From Paralvinella palmiformis (lineage: Eukaryota; Annelida; Polychaeta; Terebellida; Alvinellidae), in assembly GCA_025642065.1 (NCBI GenBank), contig JAODUP010000154.1, positions 486,001 to 550,000 of the forward strand: 64,000 nt of DNA, read 5' to 3'. Positions 1 through 11,700 of the stretch are shown here, piece by piece (position 1 is the first letter of the stretch; each line of letters opens with the position of its first letter). The notes beneath the pieces were generated by a model that ran no database searches, was not told the origin of the DNA, and saw only the letters and a program-made list of their open reading frames with translations. The position numbers and the translations under genes were made by a program.

Positions 1-75
1 AGACATCTCAAGAATCCAGATATTGCCAAGAAGATTGAGAAACTATTAGAGTCAGGATTAATAGCCATCCGTTGA
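1..75 (+). CDS. STIP1: STIP1/HOP co-chaperone, last coding exon (partial, 5' end outside window)
   Basis: Reading from base 1, the frame gives 24 residues and a TGA stop at 73-75, with motifs HLKNPDIAKKIEKL and GLIAIR. This is the extreme C terminus of stress-induced phosphoprotein 1 (Hop), whose vertebrate members end almost identically in GLIAIR. Hop is a cytosolic TPR adaptor that holds Hsp70 and Hsp90 together during client transfer; this piece is the end of the second DP (aspartate-proline) helical domain, which is needed for client activation. The upstream exons and the splice acceptor are outside the window. Transcription runs toward CYP46A1, so the two genes are tail to tail. The identification rests on a short but very characteristic stretch. 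Confidence 0.92.
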   Translation, partial: RHLKNPDIAKKIEKLLESGLIAIR

Positions 76-291
76 TGATACTTCATCTCGTCATCTCCAA
101 CATCCCCGAACATCATCGGTGTCATTTTCTTCTACCCCACCAGAGTTCTTGCTACACACATCTGATAATTCGCATTGGATTTTTGTATTCTATAAGAAGT
201 TTTGGGGACATACATTTGAGTTTTAAGATAAAATTATATTACAGCAAATTTGAGTATGTATTGAATTGCTCTGTTTTTTGGTATTAACCAG

Positions 292-297
292 ATTAAA
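292..297 (+). other. candidate STIP1 polyadenylation signal (ATTAAA)
   Basis: ATTAAA lies 217 bp past the STIP1 stop and is followed at about 300-330 by a GT-rich stretch, the usual arrangement of a cleavage and polyadenylation site. A canonical AATAAA is also present much further on at 1449-1454 and could serve a longer 3' UTR. Which is used cannot be told from sequence. Confidence 0.35.
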
Positions 298-388
298 TTA
301 AGGTTAGGTCTTACAGTTGTGTGAGTATGTCGGATGAACTGGATAGCTTTATATAAAAATTTGCATATCTAAATTTCTAGTGTCAGGT

Positions 389-439
389 TGTGTGTTTGTG
401 TGTGTGTGTGTGAGAGAGAGAGAGTGAGAGAGAGAGAGA
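389..439. repeat. compound GT/GA microsatellite
   Basis: A GT run passes directly into a GA run with one GTGAGA interruption. It lies in the STIP1 3' flank. Confidence 0.9.
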
Positions 440-2017
440 AAGTGTGCACTAGAACCTGCCACAGTATCTGTCATATTCATTAAGATGTCAGTAGTTTTGA
501 ACCATATTCACATAACATGTTCATCCATTGATTATTAGAATATTAATTACTGTAGGTATACTACATTTCCCTTGGTGTTAATATTTGTCAGCACAAGATA
601 ACCACAGGTATTAATCCTTGTGAATATCAAGCTATCACTGAAATAAGTATTTTCTGACTCAATAATGCTGTAAAAGGTAATACCCAGAAATTGGCTTTGG
701 CTCTACTGACCACAAAGGTACATTAGAATAATAATACATCAATAATACATGTAAATGATTGTCTCGCATATACGGATTAACTGAAAAGATGGTTTAATGT
801 TCACACACATATATCTACTATTTATCATTTGATATCAAGAGTGTCTCACTTTGTTTCAAAGTTTCTCAAACGGTATTTACGTCACTAGCATTTTGTATGT
901 CATTTGAACATGTAATCACATGATGATAATAATAATAACTTTTTTATTTTAAAGTGGCTTGAAGTGTAAACTAAACATTAAGTGATTAAACATGTAATTC
1001 ATTAAGTTATGTTTTTTTATTATTTCAATTTATTTGTTGGCCACATATACCAGTTGATTGCCTGAAAATAGCCCTCTCACTTGTGGTATATTAGCTTAGA
1101 GAAATGCACTACCTTAAGAAAACACTAATCTTTTTTTAAAGTATGTTATTTTATTCATAGAGATATATTATTCAAACTTTCCGCCACATATTGAAGCTAA
1201 ATAACCTGTTTGGATGCTAAGATACGTTTTTACCCATGATTAAATTACCATTATAATTTCAAAACCTGTAAAATTATAATTATGAAATTCACGATCCAGA
1301 CAAACAGATTTCATATACATATATTGAGACTAGTAAATCTGTGTATGAAATCAGAACAACTTACCTAACCAAACTGTCAAATATATTACCAGCTATATGA
1401 CTCTATATTTGCAAGTAAACTACTAAGTTTGTGTTTCCTGTGATATTGAATAAATGGAGGAATCATATTCTTGGTTTAACACTGGAAGGTTATTTAGTAG
1501 CATTATATACTACCAGTAAGTTTTATCGGTGGTGACCTTCGAGATTATTTTTAGCATCAAAATGTTCACCAAATATATTTTATCTCATTATCTCAGCAAA
1601 AGGTTTTTGATACACATGTATCTTTACATATATGACACATTTTGGCTCGGTGGTTCATTAATATTCAAATCGTCCTTCTTACCACAATATCTTGTTTTGC
1701 ATCAAAATTTTCCATTTCCTTCTCATTATCCCTTCATTTTAATTTATTATTAAATTGTTTAATGGTCTGGGTTTTTTTTTCCATTAACATCAATGGGAAG
1801 CTGGCACTGTATTGTTTCTGTACTGGATTTAAAAATATATGTAAATGCTAAGTAAATGTATGTTTGAAAATGGTAGACTGAAACCATAGTAGGATTCCCT
1901 GAAATATGAAAGTGAGAAATGTTTTTGGCAGTGGGAACATAATTTCAGCATTCTGAATACCTATGAATGTTGATTTAAAAAGACGGGTAAGTTGTTTGCC
2001 TCTAAAGTTGCCATTTA

Positions 2018-2265
2018 AAAAATTAAGTGGTATTTTAGTCAAGATTGCAACAGTTCATTTCAAGATAATTATACAAATCCAAAACTATTTCTGCTCTCGT
2101 GGTGATTTAACTAGATACAACTACTGGTATTCATCCTATACTATATACATTTTAAGGCAGTTCCTATAAATATTGCTGTTCTTTATAGCATGTTTCTGAC
2201 CTGATCATTCAAAGCTTGCAGTACATATAAAATCTAAATCACACATTGAAATCAGTAATGAAAAA
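2018..2265 (+). repeat. dispersed ~250-bp repeat, copy 1
   Basis: Aligns by eye over its whole length with 6608-6866 in the same orientation, with scattered substitutions and small indels. Shared blocks include GGTATTTTAGTC near the start, GGTGATTTAACTAGA in the middle, and AATATTGCTGTTCTTTATAGC followed by CAAAGCTTGCAGTA near the end. No open frame, no polymerase III boxes and no terminal repeats were recognised, so the family is unknown. Confidence 0.85.
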
Positions 2266-2791
2266 CAAAATGTATGTCTAAACAAATCTTATTTATCAAA
2301 TAACAAATCTTATTTATCAAAAAGTCCATGCTTCGACCAGCATGAAGTTTCATGAAAAAAAGGGGTCCCATTATTTATGGTAATTAAATAAATCGTGCTT
2401 TTCACAGAAAAGCAATTATGCTATCAATAAGGATACAATGTGATGGAGAATTACTGGTTCGCATAACTTGGCATCATGTTAAATTATTCAGCTTTGCTGG
2501 AACAATATACTAATCTGATAGTTTTTCAACATATGGACTCGGCAATAACTAATATTTTTTAAATTTATCTGATGTTTACAATGACCCAAATGGAACCAAC
2601 TAATGCCGGTGACTATCTCAATGAGGGAGTTGTAGATTTAATGCTTCCACGGATTGTGATTAATTGTAAATAAATATAGAATAATAATAAACAGGTGACT
2701 TATTAATGGCCAAATTTAGTCAATACTCTAATACTTCACAAAATAAATAAGTGGGGAAATCAGGAGATAGTAAAGAAGAGTGACAGATTTA

Positions 2792-3072
2792 TTATACAGT
2801 CTTAATTGATTGTTTAGTCAGTGTTTTCAAATCAATATTTCCAGGAATGGAATCCCAGAGTTGTGGTGCAGTAAAACAAACAATCCCTGAAAGGTTTATG
2901 GGTCTTATTTTGTCTAGCATGATATCATCTGGTACTGATCTGGATAAGAATGTCCTTGCGATATTATGAACTGGTCACATTTATGGCCTATTATGTAATC
3001 ATTTAAAATTGATGATGGGATGATTTCATATTTCCTAGTTCCAGATAATAATCCGGCAGCCACATACTGTAT
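2792..3072 (-). pseudogene. degraded non-LTR retrotransposon (LINE) reverse transcriptase C-terminal remnant
   Basis: On the minus strand the upstream part reads QYVAAGLLSGTRKYE and the downstream part reads TAPQLWDSIPGNI before a TAA at 2792-2794. These match in style and order the ends of CR1/RTE/Jockey-type reverse transcriptases (an aromatic/Ala-rich stretch with GTRKYDHI, then AP-LWNSLP). The two parts are in different frames, broken around 2970, and the segment normally between them is short, so it carries a frameshift and an internal loss. No upstream polymerase domain was found. It is a dead fragment, not a gene. Confidence 0.65.
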
Positions 3073-4078
3073 GTGCTAAAAATATCAGCAAATAATAAAA
3101 CTCAGATTGGATGACATATACTGGAGGGAGAATCCTGCCAGTTGTTTGGGTGGACAAGACACTACCTCGGCTGTAATATCATCGATGGAGTTCAAACCTT
3201 GACCTTGGAAAACCCTGACCATCAGCAAGGAGTTCATTGCCATGACTTAGTCAGCTACAAAGATGGCATGGTTCAAGTGTAGGATACATTTACTGGTGAA
3301 TAGCTTTTTTCACACAATTCACATTCCACATTTTTTAAATGTTTCTTACAACCAGTATGTCACAAAATATTCTTTGTGCAGAAGTATTGGGTGTTAGTTA
3401 ATCCAATAAAATATTAAAATAAATTACAGGCTAATTCATATTTTGTTATATTTGTTAATAACCACATCCTTCCTCACTGCCTTATTCAAATAAGTAATAC
3501 CACGGTCATTGCTGGAAAATAGTGACAAGACATTCTGTTCAAAACATTTCTTTACTGTGTAAAATAGGTATTTATATGAATGAACAAAACAAAACCGCAT
3601 ATATTATTTGTAAATATCATTATTATTAGATTGATGTTGTTATGTACAAGTTCAAGGCCATGCTGATTAATAAATGAATCAACAACAATTAGGGTGCACA
3701 TTGCTATTGGAAGATAGTATACTCTCTGATTGATTGTTGTAAACCTTAATTTATGTCTTGTCATCTCGTGATCTGGTTTTTATATTATTTATAGCCACAT
3801 TAATTATTCCTTGTCAATAAAAGTAATTAATATTATGAGCTTGATCAGTCACACTTGAAATAACAGTTTGTATAGAAACGCTTGCTTACATAGCCTATTC
3901 TTTACAATAATTAATACCAGTAATAACACTCAATAATATTATTTTTAAAACAATTATAACGAGTAAAGTATGGAAAACCTGAGATATCAACTGTGTTAAA
4001 AAGTCTAACAAATATTATCACAGGAGAGTGCATTCATAATAATGAGTTTTTTAAAACAACAAAATTAAAACCTAATCC

Positions 4079-4219
4079 TTATGATGTTTGTGACAGTCTC
4101 ATTCTGACACCACCTTTAGGACGTAAGGTGGTAGTTTCTTGAATTCCTTCAAGTTGGTTTGGCTCCAGTTCAAAAGTGAATTTTTTGAAGAACTTGCACA
4201 GAAGAACCTTGGCTTCAAT
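4079..4219 (-). CDS. CYP46A1: CYP46A1 exon 12: C terminus and stop
   Basis: 141 nt, 46 residues plus TAA at 4081-4079. Reads IEAKVLLCKFFKKFTFELEP and later TTLRPKGGVRMRL, the L-helix and terminal beta sheet seen at the end of CYP46A1. Confidence 0.94.
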   Translation of the reverse strand: MEAKVLLCKFFKKFTFELEPNQLEGIQETTTLRPKGGVRMRLSQTS

Positions 4220-5967
4220 CTATCATATTAAAAACAAACTTGTACCAATTCAATAAGCTTTTTTCATTAAACGCTATGATAGTTTAAAAATATGACTTAA
4301 ATCTCATTATTTCATAAATAATAATAATAATTTGTGATATTTATATAGCGCCTTATCCAGCTAGATAGCTGCTCTAAGGTGCTTTACAGTATTATTATCC
4401 CTGACTCGGACCTGTATCAATCCAGTACACATCTCAACTCCCAAGGGAGCATACAACAAATACTGCCATTATAAGGCACAAAGCATTACTCAGGCAAAGA
4501 GCCATCACGTCCTGTCAGGTTCTCATTTCTGGCTTAGAGAACCAGTAGCCACATGAAAGCATTACATATCAAAATCTATTTTATTAAATCAACAGTTCTA
4601 AGACCTAAAACAGAAAAACGTACCATAGCAAAATGTCGACCAACACAAGATCGTTGCCCAAGGGAAAATGGCATAAAAGTGTATAGCTTTCTAGAATCAA
4701 AATAAATAAATACATTTCTTATATTTCTTGGTGACTAATAATAAATATAGATTTAACAAAACACTGACTAGCAATTTTAAGTTTAAGGAAAAAGTATACA
4801 CTACAAATGTAATTGAAAATTAAAGTTGTACAATACCTGGTAGCATCAGGATCAAATCTCTCTGGTCTGAATGTATCTGGATCAGGAAAATACTCAGGCA
4901 TATGATGTACAATATAGAATGAAACCTGTAAACAATTAGAAATGATTAACACTGCCATCTATGGATCTATATATCATAGATCAAATACACCATCTGGAAT
5001 GTTGGTTATTTCAACTTGGATTATCTGAAATGAAATATTTATGATTGAGAAATGATCTCAATCATCCTCTTTATGATTGTAGATAGGCGTGCCTACCACA
5101 AGTTGGGTTCCACTCGGAATGTGGTAACCATGGAGTACTGTACGATCCACACTCTCACGAGCTGTGCCCATTGCTGGTGGATATAGACGAAGCGTCTCCT
5201 TAATGACCTGACCCAAATACTCCAATCTATTGATGTCATCAAAGGTCACATTGTCACGTTCACCTAATACTTGATTCATCTCCTCTAACATTCTGTGAAA
5301 AGATTCTTTGTAAAAGTGTAAAGGAAGACATTTAACATTGCTGTAGATGACAACAGCAATCATTTACTGAATATGCTAACTTTATTTATTCAAAAATATA
5401 AAAGTTATTTAGAGACGAATCTAATTATATTAAAAAGATATTGTAATCAATTAAATATCTGAAGCTTTATAAGATAAATAAAAATCATGATCACCATTAT
5501 GGACTCCTGAGGGAGAACTCAGACTCTGTGGTTTATATAAAATTAACTGAGAATATATGAATAGGCGCTTTCATTGTACAATTAATTATTATTTGCCAAT
5601 ATCTGTACAAGGCCAGGGGTATGAAGGAGGGGGGGGGTGATTTCCAGAATATTCTTGATATCTCCCTCACTGATAATGAACACGTTGTTGATTACGCTTA
5701 CCACTGTCTAGTATAAGATTACCTCTTTTATGTAAAACATGTATACATTAACAAACTTAATGCGAAACAAAATGTCAGATGTAAAATTTATAACAGTCGG
5801 GTGAAAATGCCACAAATACATCATGAAAATGCTCTAAACATAGATTTTTGTCTCTACTTTCATTAACAGACATTAGTAACCCTTGGGCTGTTGCCATATT
5901 CAAGAAATTTGTCACCCATTCTCATCTGTCAGTTTTAGGCCTACTGGTCACTGCACATTTCTGTTTG

Positions 5968-6025
<58 letters not shown>

Positions 6026-7056
6026 CACACATGTATAACTAAAAGTTTTTCCTAGAATGGATTGGGTGTTATATATCTAGTTCAGTACAATACCATATTA
6101 TGCCAAGAATGTACCTCTCCAAGACACCATCATTGTTGCCAAGCTCCTTGAAAAGAAATCCTAACATGTTTGATGTCGTCTCCTGACCAGCAATCAGCAT
6201 CATACAGAACTCATCTAAGAGATCAGCCTCGGATAAGTTTGGCAGGATATCTGTGTGAATAAATAGTAGAGTATGGAAATCTAATCATCCGAAGTTATTA
6301 TGTGGAAAATATTCAAGAAAATACAGCACAAAGAAACAAAAAATTAACTCACTCACTCACTCACTCACTCACTCACTCACTCACTCACTCACTCACTCAC
6401 TCACTCACTCACTCACTCACTCACTCACTCACTCACTCACTCACTCACTCACTCACTCACTCACACATCCACCCACATACACTCACTCATACACTCACTC
6501 ACTCACTCACCCATTCATCAACTTGGTTGTTCAATCTAACCAAACAACTGACTGACTGATTAACCAACTGACTAATCAACCTACCAAGCGAACAACCAAT
6601 AAATAAGTTTTAAAAAAGGGTATTTTAGTCTGAGATTGGAACAGTTCATTTAAAGATATTTATACAGATCCAAAACTGTTTCTACTCTTTTGGTGATTTA
6701 ACTAGACAAAACTTCTGCTTTTCATCCTATAACATACACATTTAAGGCAGTTCTTACAAATATTGCTGTTCTTTATAGCACGTTTCTGACATGATCATAC
6801 AAAGCTTGCAGTAGATCTATAAAGACGTAACTCAAATCACGCATTTAAAAACAGTAATGAGAAAAACTTCAATACTCACCCACAAGCTAAACAAATATTA
6901 TTTCAAATCAGCCAATCTAAGCTACATAAGAGACTATGACACACAATGCTGTGATAGTTTCATATTATTTCAACCTTCATACATGACCACATTAGTTCAC
7001 ATAGGAGTATGAAACAGATTGTTTACTTGTACCAGGTACCCAGTACTTAGTTACAG

Positions 7057-7094
<38 letters not shown>

Positions 7095-8174
7095 AAGTCT
7101 GGATGGGCGCACACGTGCATGTATGTGTGTGTGTTTGTAAATCAGAGCATTTATTTGCACCCCTAAAAACAAATATACCAGTAGTGTAAATTATATTCTG
7201 GGAGGTGAGTTAAGATCTATTTTAAGGATGCAAACAAACTCTCTTGGGGTGCTACCTGTGTATTTAATGATATGATGTAGGATATTATCATGATGATCTT
7301 CTTTCTCCTTGTCATGATTAGTGAATATTCTTTGACCTTCTGACCTTACAATATCCACTGCCCTTTGAACTTTCTGTACAAACTGACGTTTGCTGAACCG
7401 AAGCTGAAAGATAAAAAACCACGAACCAACACTTTCATAAGAAAAAAGGAAGACATTTATACAAAGACTTCTTTGCATTAAAAACCCCCCATAAATTCAC
7501 ATGTTCTGCTGACGTCAGTATTTTACTCATTCTTAACTAAAATAAATTATTGTGTTCTTTTTTTGATAATAATGGCCAAACTGGCAGTTATTTTACATGG
7601 CTGGCTACCTCAAATGAGGGAGACCCATATGGTCACCACGAGAACCTCTGATATCCCACAGAGCATGACCAAGCAAAGAATCCCACGCGCTAACTCATGA
7701 AGCCATAGAGGAGTATATGCATTACTCTGCACAACAATTGTGCATAATGTCTTTAGGGTGGGCTGAGGCTTTGATTTGTTTTTAATCCATTTCATGATAT
7801 AAATGAAACTGAAGAAAAGCAGGTCTGTATCCAAATATGTCACGCTACTAAAGTAATGCCAGAAATAAATTATCAGGTAAACAGCAAACTTCAAATGACG
7901 TCTAAATATATTTTTCAACTACACGTCATAATTATTCTGGAAAGAACCAAATATATATCGCATAAGAAAAATATTCATAATTAATAAAATTTTATATTTT
8001 AGGATTCATGTAAAGGTCAGAATGATTAACCAAAAAAGTGTTTTCAAAAAAACAAAATTATATCTCATAGGATGAACAATGGGTGCTTTGAAGTATTTAA
8101 TTCTGGGCTGCTTTTCAATATGGCTGGTAATACATTTGAGTTTCTGTTTAATAAATTACAAGATGATTAACAAT

Positions 8175-8212
<38 letters not shown>

Positions 8213-8718
8213 CCTAAGATTAAAATTGAGGACACAAATAAAAAACTAATCATCCCATCCTCTTCCCATTAATTATCAGATGTTCATGTATTATTAAAAG
8301 AAGAATTAACAAGGTGAAGGTGACAGTGCAAACTTAACTGGTTACTGACTCAACAATGATGAACGTTATGATATAATAATGCTATACAGACTACTAGTGC
8401 CAACCTGGAGCAGTGGATCTCTCAGTTGAGCAGAATATCCTTCTAAGATGTGCCACAGTGCTTTCCGAAATGGACTTTCTACATCATCTAGAGCATGGAA
8501 ATTGGCACCAAAAGCTACCTGTAAACACGTACAGGATAAACCTCATTATACATCTGATATGAAAAGTTATGTGCTGAACTAAAGGAGACAGAGCTGGAGG
8601 GCTGTGACTAATTTATACGATACATTCGTCCAACCATAAAATGAATCAGATACCACTTCACAGAATGAAATGAATACAGTTTCTGAACTGATATTCTCTC
8701 AGATATTCAAATTAAAGT

Positions 8719-8760
<42 letters not shown>

Positions 8761-11700
8761 CTTCAATGGCATTTCTGGGTAATTCCAGGTTTGCTCTCTC
8801 TCTCTCTCTCTCGCGCGCGCAGTCTCACACACAAGTTGTTTTGTGTGTGCGTATGAAATTAAATCATGGAATAAAACTGCTCCCAAATATAACAGTTTTA
8901 TAGCACTAAAAACGTTTTTATCCAGAAAGAAAATACAGGAATGTCAGCATTCACCAGGTGGCAGCACTATAATTCAATAGTTCAGTAAACAGTATATAGA
9001 CACAATTCTCTTTATACTGAATCACTAAATCTGAAAGATTAAATGAGTTACCAGAAGTTTAATTCCACTTTTAAAATGGGATCTCAAGGTGATCTGAACA
9101 ATTGCACAAGACAACTTGAAAGCAATGATATTAGCTTAAAATATTCTGCACTTACATTACTTTGAAATTCGTCTTGAGAGTGTGATCAGTTTCATTTCTG
9201 AGATAGCTACTGTGGCATGAAATTGGTGTCAAATATCAGGCAAGTCTCTAGCATTGTGCCCAAACCTTCCAGCTGTATATCTAACCTCATCAAACTCTGT
9301 GTAAGCACTTCAGAAGACTTCACCTCTCACAGAAAAAACAAAGTTGGCCGAGTTTTTTCCCTTTTAATCCAATATCGTAAACAAACGTGGCATTCAGTTT
9401 GACTAATTTGCTCTTAGTTTAAGATTAGCATAGTGTCATTGAGCTGCTGTAGACGAAAGGGTTGACAATGGGGCATTGTTTGGTTAGTTTGTTTTTCAGG
9501 GAGAGATACGATGGTGTGAGCTCATTAGAGCGCAACCTGTAGTGTTAGAAAACAAACACAACAATCACTGGACGGAGGTGACAATTAAATGAAGCTTTGG
9601 CTTAAGAAACGGCTGGTCTTTATCACAAGACATAGAGGCTACAGTCTGTAAAAGAAATACCATAGCAAAGATGCATGTTTCAGTGGACATGCCATGGAAT
9701 ATAAAACAGAAGATGACAAGGAAAATATGTCCTACAAGGCAATATCTTGGAAGGTACATTGTATTGGAAGATCATATCACAATTCTCTTAAGGATTTCCC
9801 CCCCCCCAAAAAAAACAACGTACTGAATCTTTCAAAAGTCCTCATTTCAATCACAACATACGAAACCACATCCTTGTTTGAAAACCTTCTTGCACTAATA
9901 AATGCTTTCTGTGAAATAAAAACCGGCCTTTCATGGCAGATCCGAACCAGCCAGTGTGTGGCAGACAGGGCTTACCAAGAGAAATCTCTCACAATACGAT
10001 ATTCAAATACTGACTAGGCCACACACATGCATTCACATTGTCAAAGGTCACACTTCTAACACCACTCATCTGTTAGCAGTCTATCTCATTGCTATAAAAT
10101 GTTGGAACTAGAAGTAAAATATATTCAAAATGGCATAAATAAACTTCCGCATGATTCTTAAAGATATAAACTATAGCTAACTATAGCTAAAAAGAGCACG
10201 CACCCACACACACACACCACACTGAATAAATATAAACTAGTTAGTCCAAAAAAAAAAAAAATGGAACCTAAAATATTAAGTATAATTATGTATTGCAAGA
10301 AATGAAGCTATGTTTTTGAAACATATGTACATAAGATGTTATTGAAGTCAGTTAATACAGACGCTCTGACACCAAACATTAATTAATTTACATTGGACCC
10401 TATTTATACATGCAATATCCACCTTGCCAATAACATCCAGTGTCACTCTTCCAAAATATTCAGCCATATCAAAATAGTTTCCCCCATCAGCCAACGGCTC
10501 CAGCTGGTTCAACCATTTATCTGCCATCTCATTGAACTGATCCATCATCTTACTGAGTAACCTGGAAATGACATAGATAATTAAATGAATTTCTTATCCT
10601 TTAAAAACACAAGAGATCGAGATAGATGTCAGATGTAGTTAGCTATATTTCAATTCAAGTCCGAATAATTGACATGGCTGGTAGTGATAATGAACTCTTC
10701 TTGTTGCATAAAAGGGCTTTCTATTTATAAAGCTTTACATAACATGTTTATCTGAAAGGAGAGATGCTTGCAGTATTTTCACAGCGTATTCTCCATGCTG
10801 CTTCACCATTTTCGACAGTCTCCCAACTTGAACTCAAATGTGTTTCTAATTTATTGTTTTTCACCTCACTGAGGCCCTCATTTCCAGATGAGTGGACTGA
10901 GGCATGCCAGTGGAGGCAAAATGACCAAAGTTCCAACAGCCGCAGTCAACGTAGTCACAGCTAAGCATCACAAAAGCACTACAGCAACTGAACTATCACA
11001 CTCAGGAAAGAGAACCCACTTTCAGTTGCTTAAAGAAACTAATTATGTGACACTGTTATTTGGAAATGCTTCATTCTGATAAAAGCATGCAACATAAAAA
11101 TATTTAAAATAACATGCTATTTATATTGAATATACATAAATTTAGTATACTGAATCGGTCTGATTAACGTTCTGATACATACAAATAAAACCCATTAATG
11201 ATGTTATGCTAATCAAGAGTATATATAGAAGGCCACAAAAATTCATTATTATTATGCAGTAAAGAATATTTTTTTTAATTAGTTCAGCTCATTAGCTTTT
11301 TATCTAACCTACAAAACCTGGCAACCCAAGTTGAAGTTCCTAACCATTAAATGAAACTAGGTTTTTTCTGAGTTTATTTTTAATCAACCAAACTTTCAAA
11401 CTCTACCAGTGTTCATCTCATATTGAAATAACTATAGCTTAATTACTTTAAACAAGTAGTAGTAACAGCAGCAGTAGCAGTAATAGTAGTAGTAGCTGTC
11501 ATAGAAATGCAGATTTAATCAATTTTCATTACATATAATTTATTAAGCCTTCAAAAAAAGAGAACACACACATGATAATTCAATTTACAATAATACATTA
11601 ATTACAAAACATTACATAAAATCATTCAGTTATAATATCACTATTTGATTAGAGTACAGGTGTATTATAAAGATGGAATCAATAGATACACACAGTATCC

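Larger units (their letters stand above)
76..4078. other. STIP1-CYP46A1 intergenic region, AT-rich
   Basis: About 4 kb between two convergent genes; it must contain both 3' UTRs. Apart from a GT/GA microsatellite (389-439), a dispersed repeat (2018-2265) and a LINE remnant (2792-3072) I see only AT-rich, CpG-poor DNA with no supported exon. A 21-bp tandem duplication sits near 2285-2325. Confidence 0.7.

Noticed and set aside
3127..3200. Plus-strand reading GGQDTTSAVISSMEF resembling a P450 I-helix
   Set aside because: It is short, followed by stops, with no ExxR or heme motif in reach; judged a chance similarity next to the real P450 on the other strand.
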